64,000 nt of DNA from Methylobacterium platani (GTDB taxonomy: Bacteria; Pseudomonadota; Alphaproteobacteria; Rhizobiales; Beijerinckiaceae): NCBI RefSeq assembly GCF_001653715.1, contig NZ_LWHQ01000027.1, forward strand, positions 138,723 through 202,722. The letters run 5' to 3'. Below, in pieces: positions 10,832 through 19,865 of this stretch. Under the pieces are notes generated by a model, which was given only the letters and a program-made list of their open reading frames with translations, ran no database searches and was not told the DNA's origin. The stretch's first letter is position 1. Every line of letters starts with the position of its first letter. A program made the position numbers and the translations under genes.

Positions 10832-10853
10832 GCGCCGCCCGGTCGGGCGGCGC
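10832..10853 (+). terminator. hairpin after the phosphoesterase gene
   Basis: A perfect 10-bp inverted repeat (10832-10841 with 10844-10853) lies 45 bases after the phosphoesterase stop. There is no T-run behind it, so it may be a weak or Rho-assisted terminator, or simply a palindrome. Confidence 0.4.
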
Positions 10854-10934
10854 CGGTGTTGCGGCAGGGCAGGGCGGCGCGGCCGTCCGCGACGGGATCG
10901 CGGTATCCCGGCCCCGAGGAGCGAGGTCGCCCGG

Positions 10935-13211
10935 ATGGCGGACGAAGCAGGCGGCGTGAGGGCGCAGGTCGCGAATGCCCGGGCCGAGGATGTGGGCCGG
11001 GGCGTCGCCCGGGTCGGCGCGGCCCTGCTCCAGAACCTGGGCCTGCAGGAAGGCCAGCCGATCGAGATCATCGGCAAGCGCCACACCACGGCGCTCGCCA
11101 TTGCCCTCGGCCAGGAGGACGAGGGCCTGAGCATCATCCGGCTCGACGGCCTCCAGCGCGTCAATGCCGGCGTCGGCTCCGGCGACCACGTCGAGATCCG
11201 CAAGGCGGAGGTGCGGCCCGCGACGCGGGTGGTGCTGGCCCCGGCCCAGAAGAACCTGCGCCTGCAGGGCTCGGGCGAGGCCCTGCGCCGCACCTTCTAC
11301 CGCCGGCCGCTCGTCGCCGGCGACGTGATCTCGACCTCGGTGCCCTCGCGATTCAAGCGCGAGGAGGTGCCCGAGGAGCTGCGCCAGATGTTCAGCCTGC
11401 CGGCCTACGGCCTGCAGGAGATCCGCCTCGTCGTGGTCTCGACCCAGCCGCCCCGCGGCATCGTCCAGGTCACCGCCGAGACCGAGGTCGAGCTGCGCCC
11501 GCTCTACGAGGAGCCGAAGGAGGTCCGCCGGGCCGACGTCACCTACGACGACATCGGGGGCCTCGGCACCACCGTCGACCAGGTCCGGGAGATGGTCGAG
11601 CTGCCCTTGCGCCACCCCGAGCTGTTCCAGCGCCTCGGCATCGACCCGCCGAAGGGCGTGCTGCTCTACGGCCCCCCGGGCACCGGCAAGACGCTGCTCG
11701 CCCGCGCCGTGGCGAACGAGACCGAGGCGCAGTTCTTCCACATCGCCGGCCCCGAGATCATGGGCAGCCAGTACGGCGAATCCGAGCAGCGGCTGCGCCA
11801 GATCTTCTCCGAGGCGCAGCGCAACGCGCCCGCCATCATCTTCATCGACGAGATCGACTCGATCGCCCCGAAGCGCGAGGAGGCGCGCGGCGAGGTCGAG
11901 CGGCGCATCGTCGCGCAATTGCTCACCCTGATGGACGGCCTCGAGCCGCGCCAGAACATCGTGGTGATCGGCGCCACCAACCGCCGCGACGCGATCGACG
12001 AAGCCCTGCGCCGGCCCGGCCGGTTCGACCGCGAGATCATCATCGGCGTGCCCGACGAGCCGGGCCGGCGCGAGGTGCTGACCATCCACACCCGCGGCAT
12101 GCCGCTCGGCGACACCGTCGATCTCGACGAGATCGCGCGCACCACCTACGGCTTCGTCGGCGCCGACCTCTCGGCCCTCGCCCGCGAGGCGGCGATGGAC
12201 GCGCTGCGCCGGGTGCTGCCGCAGATCAACCTCAAGGAGGGCATCCCGCCCGAGATCCTGGAGACGCTCGAGGTCTGCCGCGAGGATTTCCTCAACGCCC
12301 TCAAGCGCGTCCAGCCCTCGGCCCTGCGCGAGATCATGATCCAGGTCCCGAACGTCACCTGGGACGATGTCGGGGGCCTCGGCGAGGTGCAGACGAAGCT
12401 GCGCGAGGGCGTCGAGCTCCCCTTGCGCAACCCGGAGGCGTTCCGCCGCATCGGCATCCGTCCGGCCAAGGGCTTCCTGCTGTTCGGCCCCCCCGGCACC
12501 GGCAAGACCCTGCTCGCCAAGGCGGTGGCGCGCGAGGCGCAGGCGAACTTCGTCGCGACGAAATCCTCCGACCTGCTCTCGAAGTGGTACGGCGAATCCG
12601 AGCAGCAGGTCTCGCGCCTGTTCGCCCGCGCCCGCCAGGTCGCCCCGACGGTGATCTTCATCGACGAGATCGATTCGCTCGCCCCCGTGCGCGGCGGCGG
12701 CCTCGGCGAGCCGGCCGTGACCGAGCGGGTGGTCAACACGATCCTCGCCGAGATGGACGGCCTGGAGGACCTGCAGGGCGTGGTGGTGATGGCCGCGACC
12801 AACCGGCCGAACCTCGTCGATCCGGCCCTCCTGCGGCCGGGCCGCTTCGACGAACTCGTCTACGTGCCGGTGCCGAGCATCGCCGGGCGGCGCCACATCC
12901 TCGGCATCCACACCCGCGCCATGCCGCTCGCCGGCGACGTCGACCTCGATCTCCTCGCCGAGCGCACGACCCGCTTCACCGGAGCCGACCTCGAGGACCT
13001 GACCCGTCGCGCCGGCCTGATGGCCCTGCGCGAGAACCTGTCGAGCGAGCGGGTGACCCAGAGTCATTTCGACGCGGCCCTGCACGAGACCCGGGCCTCG
13101 GTGACGCCCGAGATGGAGCAGGATTACGAGACCATGCTGCGCACCCTCAGGCAGGAGGGCCCGCAGCGCCAGCCGATCGGCTTCGTGCCGCTCCGGCCGG
13201 CGGCGGAGTAG
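10935..13211 (+). CDS. CDC48/VAT-type double AAA ATPase
   Basis: The 758-residue protein has the full CDC48 (p97/VAT) plan: N-terminal double-psi barrel plus second N-subdomain (about 1-190), D1 with Walker A GPPGTGKT at 246-253 and DEID at 305-308, and D2 with GPPGTGKT at 518-525 and DEID at 577-580. Arginine fingers (RRPGRFDRE and the D2 equivalent) are present. In archaea and eukaryotes such hexamers unfold proteins. Bacterial examples are scattered and their clients are mostly unknown. The ATG at 10935 precedes the barrel directly. It stands alone, followed 125 bases later by an L,D-transpeptidase gene. Confidence 0.93.
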   Translation: MADEAGGVRAQVANARAEDVGRGVARVGAALLQNLGLQEGQPIEIIGKRHTTALAIALGQEDEGLSIIRLDGLQRVNAGVGSGDHVEIRKAEVRPATRVVLAPAQKNLRLQGSGEALRRTFYRRPLVAGDVISTSVPSRFKREEVPEELRQMFSLPAYGLQEIRLVVVSTQPPRGIVQVTAETEVELRPLYEEPKEVRRADVTYDDIGGLGTTVDQVREMVELPLRHPELFQRLGIDPPKGVLLYGPPGTGKTLLARAVANETEAQFFHIAGPEIMGSQYGESEQRLRQIFSEAQRNAPAIIFIDEIDSIAPKREEARGEVERRIVAQLLTLMDGLEPRQNIVVIGATNRRDAIDEALRRPGRFDREIIIGVPDEPGRREVLTIHTRGMPLGDTVDLDEIARTTYGFVGADLSALAREAAMDALRRVLPQINLKEGIPPEILETLEVCREDFLNALKRVQPSALREIMIQVPNVTWDDVGGLGEVQTKLREGVELPLRNPEAFRRIGIRPAKGFLLFGPPGTGKTLLAKAVAREAQANFVATKSSDLLSKWYGESEQQVSRLFARARQVAPTVIFIDEIDSLAPVRGGGLGEPAVTERVVNTILAEMDGLEDLQGVVVMAATNRPNLVDPALLRPGRFDELVYVPVPSIAGRRHILGIHTRAMPLAGDVDLDLLAERTTRFTGADLEDLTRRAGLMALRENLSSERVTQSHFDAALHETRASVTPEMEQDYETMLRTLRQEGPQRQPIGFVPLRPAAE

Positions 13212-13336
13212 GCGGGGTCGTCGTCGGGCGGTCTGTGACGCATTTGCACCACGGACCACCCGGCGATTGTTTCCGCCCTGTTTTCGCCACAGCCCGGCGG
13301 CCAACCCGTTCGACGTTACTCGAACGGGAGGGGACG

Positions 13337-13921
13337 ATGACCCGTCTGACCGCGCCGCGGCGCCTGCTGAAGCCGCTCCTGGCCGCGGCGACCCTGTTGA
13401 CCCTGGCGGCGCCGGCGCACGCCATCGGCCTGCTCGAGCGCGGGCCGATCGCCGACTTCCTGACGGTGTTCCGCCAGCAGGGCGTGCCGCGCCAGACCAT
13501 CGGCTGGAACAGCCCCTACAAGCCCGGCACGGTGGTGATCTCGACCAGCCAGCGCCGGCTCTACTACATCCTGCCGAACCAGGAGGCGGTGCAGTACGGC
13601 GTCGGCGTCGGCCGCGAGGGTTTCTCGTGGTCCGGTACCAAGACCGTGACGATGAAGAAGGAATGGCCGGCCTGGCGTCCGCCCGAGCAGATGATCAAGC
13701 GCCGCCCCGACCTGCCGCGCTACATGGCCGGCGGCAACGACAACCCGCTCGGCGCGCGCGCGCTCTATCTCGGCTCCTCGCTCTACCGCATCCACGGCTC
13801 GAACGAGCCGGAGACGATCGGCGCCGCGGTCTCCTCGGGCTGCATCCGCATGACCAACCGGGACGTGATCGACCTGTATGGTCGCGTGAAGGTGGGGACG
13901 AAGGTGGTGGTGCTGCCGTAG
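13337..13921 (+). CDS. L,D-transpeptidase (YkuD domain)
   Basis: The 194-residue secreted protein has a signal peptide ending in APAHA (about residue 29) and a YkuD catalytic domain over about 65-192. The active-site signature is intact: His153 in RIHGSN, then SSGCIRM with Cys169 as nucleophile. These periplasmic enzymes form 3-3 peptidoglycan crosslinks or attach proteins to the wall. A GGGAGGGG Shine-Dalgarno lies close before the ATG at 13337. Rhizobiales encode many paralogues, so the exact role is open. Confidence 0.92.
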   Translation: MTRLTAPRRLLKPLLAAATLLTLAAPAHAIGLLERGPIADFLTVFRQQGVPRQTIGWNSPYKPGTVVISTSQRRLYYILPNQEAVQYGVGVGREGFSWSGTKTVTMKKEWPAWRPPEQMIKRRPDLPRYMAGGNDNPLGARALYLGSSLYRIHGSNEPETIGAAVSSGCIRMTNRDVIDLYGRVKVGTKVVVLP

Positions 13922-13953
13922 GGATTTTTCGCGGACTCAAGTTTCGTCCGTGC

Positions 13954-14063
13954 GCGAAGCGGCTTTGTCAGCGTTTGTGCTGATATAGCGAGCCGCTTCG
14001 CGGCCCTTCTTGTGCTGGATCCCGGATCTCCTTCCGCTTACGCTGCAGTCGTCCGGGAAAGGG
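13954..14063 (+). repeat. left arm of GIY-YIG inverted repeat
   Basis: The arm pairs with 14390-14499. Its core contains GGATCCCGGATCTCCTTCCG (about 14017-14036) and ends ten bases before the GIY-YIG start codon, so it also forms the upstream region of that gene. Confidence 0.8.
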
Positions 14064-14073
14064 CGGTGCACGG

Positions 14074-14367
14074 ATGGCGAAGGGCGGGTTCGTCTACATG
14101 CTGGCTAGCGGGCGCAACGGCACGCTCTATCTCGGGTCGACGGTCGATCTCTGTCGACGTGTCTACGAGCACCAACAGGCCCATGTGCCCGGCTTCACGA
14201 CTCGCTACGGCGTGATCCATCTGGTTTGGTACGAGCACTACGACCGGATCACGGACGCTCGCCACCGTGAGTACACGCTCAAGAAGTGGCGCCGCGCCTG
14301 GAAACTCGCGCTGATCGAGGCAATGAACCCAGATTGGCGTGATTTGTCAGCTGACCTCAACGGCTGA
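14074..14367 (+). CDS. single-domain GIY-YIG endonuclease
   Basis: The 97-residue protein is a stand-alone GIY-YIG domain of the COG2827 type. The paired motifs appear as FVYML (6-10) and LYLGST (18-23), followed by the catalytic-helix segment with Arg28/Arg29 and a basic C-terminal helix (EYTLKKWRRAWK). GIY-YIG enzymes cut one DNA strand with a metal-bound tyrosine mechanism. Functions of the small stand-alone members are mostly unknown. The gene is enclosed by long inverted repeats, suggesting the repeats are its substrate or that both move together. Confidence 0.88.
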   Translation: MAKGGFVYMLASGRNGTLYLGSTVDLCRRVYEHQQAHVPGFTTRYGVIHLVWYEHYDRITDARHREYTLKKWRRAWKLALIEAMNPDWRDLSADLNG

Positions 14368-14389
14368 ACACACCGCTTTCCCCCACCTA

Positions 14390-14499
14390 CCCTTTTCCCG
14401 GACGACTGCAGCGAAGCGGAAGGAGATCCGGGATCCAGCACAAGAAGTGCCGCGAAGCGGCTCGAACTATCAGCACGAACGTCGATACAGCCGCTTCGC
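14390..14499 (-). repeat. right arm of GIY-YIG inverted repeat
   Basis: Reverse complement of 13954-14063 with few mismatches in the inner 74 bases. The arm begins 22 bases after the GIY-YIG stop codon and ends 21 bases before the end of the convergent dehydrogenase gene, so it may also act as a terminator in both directions. Confidence 0.8.
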
Positions 14500-14520
14500 T
14501 TCGGATAGCTCCGCGGTAAC

Positions 14521-15939
14521 TTAAACCGCCACGACCTTCCCCGGATTCATGATGTTGTCCGGATCGATCGCCCGCTTGAGCACCCGCATCAGGTTCAGCG
14601 CCTCCGGCCCGTGCTCCAGTTCCATGAAGCGCATCTTCTTCTGGCCGATGCCGTGCTCGCCGGTGCAGGTGCCCTCCATGGCGACGGCGCGGGCGACGAG
14701 GCGCTCGATGAAGCCGGTGACCCGGGCGATCTCGTCGGGGTCGTCCATCATGACGAGCGGCGAGGTGTGGAAGTTGCCGTCGCCGACGTGTCCCGCGATC
14801 GGCGCCGTGATGCCGCTCGCGACGATGTCGCGCTTCGTCTCGTCGACGCATTCGGCGAGCCGCGAGATCGGCACGCAGACATCGGTGGCGATGACCTTGG
14901 CGCCCGGCCGCATGCCGACCGCCGCCCAGTAGACGTCGTGGCGGGCCTGCCACAGCCGGGTGCGGTCCTCCGGCTTCGTCGCCCACTCGTAGGGCCCGCC
15001 CTCGAACTCCGCGGCGATCTCGCCGAAGCGCTCGGCCTGCTCGCGCACGCTGGCGTCCGTGCCGTGGAACTCGACGAGCAGCAGCGGCATCTCGGGCAGG
15101 GTCAGCTTCGAGTAGGCGTTGCAGGCTGCGACCTGGACCTCGTCGAGGAGCTCGATCCGCGCCACCGGCAGGCCGGACTGGATCGTCACGATGACGGCGT
15201 CGCAGGCCGCCTTGATGCTCGGAAACGGGCAGACGCCGGCGGAGATCGCCTCCGGGATGCCCGCGAGCTTGAGGGTCAGCTCGGTGATGATGCCGAAGGT
15301 GCCCTCCGAGCCGACCATCAGCCGGGTGAGGTCGTAGCCGGCCGAGGTCTTGCGGGCGCGCGGGCTGGTGCGGACGATGTCGCCGTTCGGCATCACGGCG
15401 GTGAGCGACAGCACGTTGTCCTTCATCGTGCCGTAGCGCACCGCGTTGGTGCCCGAGGCCCGGGTCGCCGCCATGCCGCCCAGCGACGCATCGGCGCCCG
15501 GATCGATCGGGAAGAACAGGCCCTGGTCGCGCAGGTGCTCGTTCACCGCCTTGCGGGTCACGCCGGGCTGGACCACGCAGTCGAGGTCCTCGGCATGGAC
15601 GGCGAGCACCTTGTTCATCCCGTTCATGTCGATCGAGATGCCGCCGAACGGCGCGTTGACGTGGCCCTCGAGCGAGGTGCCGGTGCCGAAGGCGACGACC
15701 GGCATCTTGTGCGCGGCGCAGACCCGCACCACCGCCTGCACGTCCTCGGTGCTCTCGGCGTAGACCACCGCGTCCGGCGGCTGGTTGGCGACCCAGGTCA
15801 GGGTGCTGGCATGCTGCTCGCGCACCGCCTGCGAGGTGACGACGCGGTTGCCGAACTGCGCCGTCAGCTCGCGGATCACCGCCGCGACGGTCTCTGGCGA
15901 CGGGCGCTCGCGCGACGGGGCGGGGCTCTGGGCGTTCAT
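14521..15939 (-). CDS. FAD-linked D-lactate/2-hydroxyacid dehydrogenase
   Basis: The 472-residue flavoprotein belongs to the VAO/PCMH family. The FAD site shows VVAFGTGTSLEGH, and the C-terminal cap ends with the GTCTGEHGIG and NIMNPGK signatures of GlcD and LDHD proteins. The GEHGIG segment and the length are closest to the mitochondrial-type D-lactate dehydrogenase (LDHD), which passes electrons to cytochrome c or quinone; glycolate oxidase subunit GlcD is the alternative. The ATG at 15939 is preferred over an upstream in-frame ATG at 16104 because it gives the family N-terminus. It is convergent with the GIY-YIG cassette. Confidence 0.88.
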   Translation of the reverse strand: MNAQSPAPSRERPSPETVAAVIRELTAQFGNRVVTSQAVREQHASTLTWVANQPPDAVVYAESTEDVQAVVRVCAAHKMPVVAFGTGTSLEGHVNAPFGGISIDMNGMNKVLAVHAEDLDCVVQPGVTRKAVNEHLRDQGLFFPIDPGADASLGGMAATRASGTNAVRYGTMKDNVLSLTAVMPNGDIVRTSPRARKTSAGYDLTRLMVGSEGTFGIITELTLKLAGIPEAISAGVCPFPSIKAACDAVIVTIQSGLPVARIELLDEVQVAACNAYSKLTLPEMPLLLVEFHGTDASVREQAERFGEIAAEFEGGPYEWATKPEDRTRLWQARHDVYWAAVGMRPGAKVIATDVCVPISRLAECVDETKRDIVASGITAPIAGHVGDGNFHTSPLVMMDDPDEIARVTGFIERLVARAVAMEGTCTGEHGIGQKKMRFMELEHGPEALNLMRVLKRAIDPDNIMNPGKVVAV

Positions 15940-16174
15940 GGGATCTCGACCTCCCGGACGGTGTCTCGACGACCGGGCGGCCCGGCCTTTTGCCGGCCAC
16001 TCTAGCAGCCGTGTCCGGCCCGGCATATCCGGCCCGCCGGTCACGGAGAAGTGCGATCCGGGGGTGGCACCTTGCCCCAAGGTGCAACGCATCCGGGGGT
16101 GCATCGCCGGGGCGGGCGTGCTACGTGCCAGGGCGCCCTTGTCATCCCGCCTGCGCCTGATCGGGAGCCCAACA

Positions 16175-16738
16175 ATGGCTGACGACCGCCCCGCCTCGGT
16201 CTTCTTCTTCGCGCCGTTCGTGTCGTCGACGATGGCGATCGAGCCCGGCTGGATCGACTATAACGGTCACCTGAACATGGCGTATTACCACGTCCTGTTC
16301 GACCGGGCGGTGGACGAGGCGTTCGGCGTCGTCGGCCTCGGGCCCGACTACCTGGAATCCGGGCGCGGCACGACCTTCGCCGCCGAGGTCCATGTCCGCT
16401 ACCGCCGCGAGCTCGTGCTCGACGACCCGGTCCGGGTGACGCTCCAGCTCATCGGGTTCGACGAGAAGCGAATCCACTTCTACTCCGAGATCCGCCACGC
16501 CACCGAGGGCTGGGTCGCCGCCAGCTCCGAGAACCTCGCCCTCCACGTCGACCCGGCGACCCGGCGGGTGGCGCCGTTCCCGGACGACATCCAGGCCAAT
16601 CTCTCGGTCATGCTCGGCTCGCATGCCCGGCTGCCGCGGCCCGACGATCTCGGGCGGGTGATCGGCATCCCGGCCCGCGGCCATGCCCGGCCGGAGACCA
16701 TGGCCTTCGCGGCCGCCGGGGCCCGGGTCAGGCATTAG
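16175..16738 (+). CDS. hotdog-fold acyl-CoA thioesterase
   Basis: The 187-residue protein has the hotdog signature with IDYNGHLNMAYYH (about 27-39), the region of the catalytic Asp/Asn of 4-hydroxybenzoyl-CoA-type thioesterases. Similar proteins cleave short acyl-CoAs, including betainyl-CoA in carnitine breakdown, but no carnitine genes are near. A GGGAG Shine-Dalgarno precedes the ATG. It is convergent with the short secreted-protein gene downstream. Confidence 0.8.
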   Translation: MADDRPASVFFFAPFVSSTMAIEPGWIDYNGHLNMAYYHVLFDRAVDEAFGVVGLGPDYLESGRGTTFAAEVHVRYRRELVLDDPVRVTLQLIGFDEKRIHFYSEIRHATEGWVAASSENLALHVDPATRRVAPFPDDIQANLSVMLGSHARLPRPDDLGRVIGIPARGHARPETMAFAAAGARVRH

Positions 16739-16772
16739 GGACCGGGCGCCCGTCGGCGGCGCGGCGCGTTCG

Positions 16773-17021
16773 TCAGCGCCGCGGGACGATCGGGATCGGC
16801 GCCGGCGGCGGCGCGACCTGCTGGCGCTGGATCTGGCCCTGGAGCTGGTTGGTCTCGAAGCGGTTCTGCTGCTGGATGCCGCGTGTCGCGGCACCGGATT
16901 CGATCGAGCGGTTGAGGCCCTCGACCGCCTGCTGCGAGCGGTTGATCGGCACCTGGTTCTGGGCCAGCGCCGGGACCGGCGCGGCGGCGAGCGTCAGGAT
17001 CAGAAGAGTATGGGCGCGCAT
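16773..17021 (-). CDS. small secreted Gln/Pro-rich protein
   Basis: I do not recognise a family. The 82-residue product has a clear signal peptide (MRAHTLLILTLAAAPVPALA) with cleavage near residue 20. The mature part is polar, rich in Gln and Arg, with a proline stretch near the end (APPPAPIPIVPRR). An AAAGGAA Shine-Dalgarno precedes the ATG at 17021. It is transcribed divergently from the helicase gene. Probably periplasmic; function unknown. Confidence 0.65.
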   Translation of the reverse strand: MRAHTLLILTLAAAPVPALAQNQVPINRSQQAVEGLNRSIESGAATRGIQQQNRFETNQLQGQIQRQQVAPPPAPIPIVPRR

Positions 17022-17173
17022 CGGGTTCCTTTCCGCGGGCGGGGGCCTGTCCGTGGGAGACGACGCCATGGTGTCGGCAAGGTTCCCGCATCCGCAAGGG
17101 TCCGGCGCCCGGCCGGGGAGGGATGCGCGCACCACCCTCGACGCCGTTCGCGTTTTGGTCCAGTGATGCGGCC

Positions 17174-19516
17174 ATGACTCGCGACATCCCGGCCGCGCCC
17201 GCCCCGACCTCGATCTCCGCCCGCGCCCGCGCCGCGCTGGTGCCCCCGGACGCGCACTACCTCACCGGGCTCAACCCCGAGCAGCGCCGCGCCGTCGAGG
17301 CGACGGAGGGGCCGGTGCTGGTGCTGGCCGGCGCCGGCACCGGCAAGACCCGGGTGCTGACCACCCGCATCGCCCACCTGATCGCCACCGGCCGCGCCCG
17401 GCCCTTCGACATCCTGTCGGTGACCTTCACCAACAAGGCCGCCCGGGAGATGAAGGAGCGCATCGGCGCGCTGATCGGCCCGGCCGGCGAGGGGATGCCG
17501 TGGCTCGGCACCTTTCACGCCATCGGCACCAAGATCCTGCGCCGCCACGCCGAGCTCGTCGGCCTGCGCTCCGACTTCACGATCCTCGGCACCGACGACC
17601 AACTGCGGCTCCTGAAGCAGGTGATCGCGGCGGCCGACCTCGACGAGAAGCGCTGGCCGGCCCGCAGCCTCGCCGGTACGATCGACGGCTGGAAGAACCG
17701 CGGCCTGTCGCCCGAGCAGGTGCCGGCGGGCGAGGCCTCGGCCTTCGGCTTCGGCAAGGGAGGGGCGCTCTACGCCGCCTACCAGGAGCGGCTGAAGTCG
17801 CTCAACGCCGTCGATTTCGGCGACCTGCTGCTGCTCTGCCTGAAGCTGTGGCGCGAGAATCCGGACGTGCTGACCAACTACCAGCAGCGCTTCCGCTACA
17901 TCCTCGTCGACGAGTACCAGGACACCAACGTCGCCCAGTATCTCTGGCTGCGCCTGCTCGCGCAAGGCCACCGCAACGTCGCTTGCGTCGGCGACGACGA
18001 CCAGTCGATCTACGGCTGGCGCGGCGCCGAGGTCGACAACATCCTGCGCTTCGAGCACGACTTTCCGGGCGCCCTGGTGGTGCGGCTCGAGAACAACTAC
18101 CGCTCGACCGGTCACATCCTGGCCGCGGCGTCCGTGCTGATCGCCCACAACGAGGGCCGGCTGGGCAAGACCCTGCGCACCGACAGCCCGGAGGGCGAGA
18201 AGGTCACGGTCACCGGCGCCTGGGACTCGGAGGAGGAAGCCCGCCTCGTCTGCGAGGAGATCGAGCGCCTGCAGGCCAAGGGCCACAAGCTCTCGGAGAT
18301 CGCCGTGCTGGTGCGCATCTCGGCGCAGATGCGCGAGATCGAGGATCGTTTCGTCCAGCTCGGCCTGCCCTACCGGGTCGTCGGCGGCCCGCGCTTCTAC
18401 GAGCGGGCCGAGATCCGCGACGCGCTGGCCTATCTCCGCATCGTCGCCAACGGCTCCGACGACCTCGCCTTCGAGCGGATCTTCAATACGCCCAAACGGG
18501 GCTTAGGCGACGCGACGCTCCAGGCCCTGCACGGGCTCGCCCGCCGCGCCAAGGTGCCGCTGCTGCAGGCTGCGCGCATGATGAGCGAGACCGAGGAGCT
18601 GAAGCCCAAGCCCCGCTCGACCGTGCGCGCCCTGTGCCAGAGCTTCTCCCGCTGGGCCAAGCTCCTGGAGGACCAGCCGCATACGGAAGTGGCGCAGACG
18701 ATCCTGGAGGAATCCGGCTACACCGAGATGTGGCAGAAGGAGCGCACCGCCGACGCCGCCGGCCGGCTCGAGAACCTCAAGGAACTGGTGCGCTCGATGG
18801 AGGAGTTCCCGGACCTCGCCGGCTTCCTCGAGCACGTCTCCCTCGTCATGGACGTCAACGAGGCCGAGGGCGGCGACCGGGTGAGCCTGATGACGCTGCA
18901 CGCGGCCAAGGGCCTGGAATTCGACACCGTGTTCCTGCCCGGCTGGGAGAACGGCCTGATCCCCAACCAGCGCGCCCTCGACGAGAGCGGGCGGGCCGGC
19001 CTGGAGGAGGAGCGCCGCCTCGCCCATGTCGGTCTCACCCGGGCGCGCAAGCGGGCCAAGATCTCCTTCGCGGTCAACCGCCGCATCCACGGCCTGTGGT
19101 CCTCAACCGTGCCGAGCCGCTTCATCGACGAACTCCCCGAGGCCAGCGTCCTGGTGCTCGACGCGCCGGCGAGCTTCTCGCAAGGCCCCTCGCGCTTCGA
19201 CCGGCAGGCGCCGGCTTTCGGCTCGTCCTATGCCACCCCGGGCTGGCAGCGGGCGCAGGCCCAGACCGCGAAGGACGACCGGTTCGGCGGGGGAGGGCGC
19301 GGGAGCGCGCCGGGCCGGCGCGGGCCGCAGCAGATCGAGGGCACGCTGGTGGCGAAATCCACCGGCACGCCGTCGGCCTACGAGGCGGGCGCACGCATCT
19401 TCCACACCAAATTCGGACCGGGCTCGGTGGCGGCCGTCGACGGCAACAAGCTCACCGTTGACTTCGACAAGGCCGGCCGGAAAATGGTCCTCGACAGCTT
19501 CGTCCAGCCGGGCTGA
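17174..19516 (+). CDS. uvrD: UvrD/PcrA-type DNA helicase
   Basis: The 780-residue superfamily 1A helicase has Walker A AGAGTGKT at 52-59, the later DEYQDTN (motif II) and GDDDQSIYGWRGA (motif III), and the C-terminal VSLMTLHAAKGLEFD and LAHVGLTRARK motifs. It unwinds DNA 3' to 5' in nucleotide excision and mismatch repair. The last 45 residues (from about GARIFHTKFGPG) look like the PcrA/UvrD C-terminal Tudor-like domain that contacts RNA polymerase. The ATG at 17174 is chosen over an upstream in-frame ATG at 17123. Confidence 0.95.
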   Translation: MTRDIPAAPAPTSISARARAALVPPDAHYLTGLNPEQRRAVEATEGPVLVLAGAGTGKTRVLTTRIAHLIATGRARPFDILSVTFTNKAAREMKERIGALIGPAGEGMPWLGTFHAIGTKILRRHAELVGLRSDFTILGTDDQLRLLKQVIAAADLDEKRWPARSLAGTIDGWKNRGLSPEQVPAGEASAFGFGKGGALYAAYQERLKSLNAVDFGDLLLLCLKLWRENPDVLTNYQQRFRYILVDEYQDTNVAQYLWLRLLAQGHRNVACVGDDDQSIYGWRGAEVDNILRFEHDFPGALVVRLENNYRSTGHILAAASVLIAHNEGRLGKTLRTDSPEGEKVTVTGAWDSEEEARLVCEEIERLQAKGHKLSEIAVLVRISAQMREIEDRFVQLGLPYRVVGGPRFYERAEIRDALAYLRIVANGSDDLAFERIFNTPKRGLGDATLQALHGLARRAKVPLLQAARMMSETEELKPKPRSTVRALCQSFSRWAKLLEDQPHTEVAQTILEESGYTEMWQKERTADAAGRLENLKELVRSMEEFPDLAGFLEHVSLVMDVNEAEGGDRVSLMTLHAAKGLEFDTVFLPGWENGLIPNQRALDESGRAGLEEERRLAHVGLTRARKRAKISFAVNRRIHGLWSSTVPSRFIDELPEASVLVLDAPASFSQGPSRFDRQAPAFGSSYATPGWQRAQAQTAKDDRFGGGGRGSAPGRRGPQQIEGTLVAKSTGTPSAYEAGARIFHTKFGPGSVAAVDGNKLTVDFDKAGRKMVLDSFVQPG

Positions 19517-19865
19517 GGCGTCCCCCGCGGCGGGCGAATCGGGAGCGGCGATCCAGTGGCGACCCCTTCCGGCCCGCGCGCCCCGGCGACCCGCGCCGCC
19601 CCTGTGTGGTTTTCATCACAAAACCGTCGCTCCTCTCCGTCATCGTGCTTTTCACCGGGGCATGGTGCGGCGCGAGAATTGCTCGTTCATCATCGGCTGC
19701 TTACCCTGTCGGTCGAAACAGGCGGACTTGTCCACCGCCTGCGTCAACCCCGACCGGAACCGTTGCGGCCCGTGAGGCTTTGAATCGCCAGAGTAACAGA
19801 GGAGTTCAGGGACACGAGAGGGCACACGATAGTCGGCACCGCAAGTCCAGTGGGAGTGTTGATCC
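19517..19865 (+). other. intergenic region before phoH
   Basis: No gene seen. A short inverted repeat GGTTTT/AAAACC (about 19603-19625) follows uvrD but has no T-run. The promoter of the phoH-like gene should lie in the second half; no convincing -35/-10 pair stands out. Confidence 0.4.

Larger units (their letters stand above)
13954..14499. mobile_element. GIY-YIG cassette with 110-bp inverted repeats
   Basis: Two arms of about 110 bases, 13954-14063 and 14390-14499, are imperfect reverse complements of each other and enclose only the GIY-YIG gene. The inner 74 bases (13990-14063 against 14390-14463) are nearly identical; the outer parts are more diverged. The layout is that of a small mobile or once-mobile unit with a nuclease gene. 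No target-site duplication could be fixed by eye, and no transposase is present. A solitary sequence similar to the arm lies at 26433-26485. Confidence 0.6.

Noticed and set aside
10094..13336. Long open frame running into the L,D-transpeptidase
   Set aside because: It is a shadow of the phosphoesterase and CDC48 genes; the signal peptide of the transpeptidase starts at 13337.
14012..14215. Frame overlapping the GIY-YIG gene start
   Set aside because: It runs out of frame with the GIY-YIG gene and lies partly in the inverted repeat; no similarity.
19603..19625. Hairpin GGTTTT/AAAACC after uvrD as a terminator
   Set aside because: The stem is only six base pairs and has no T-run.
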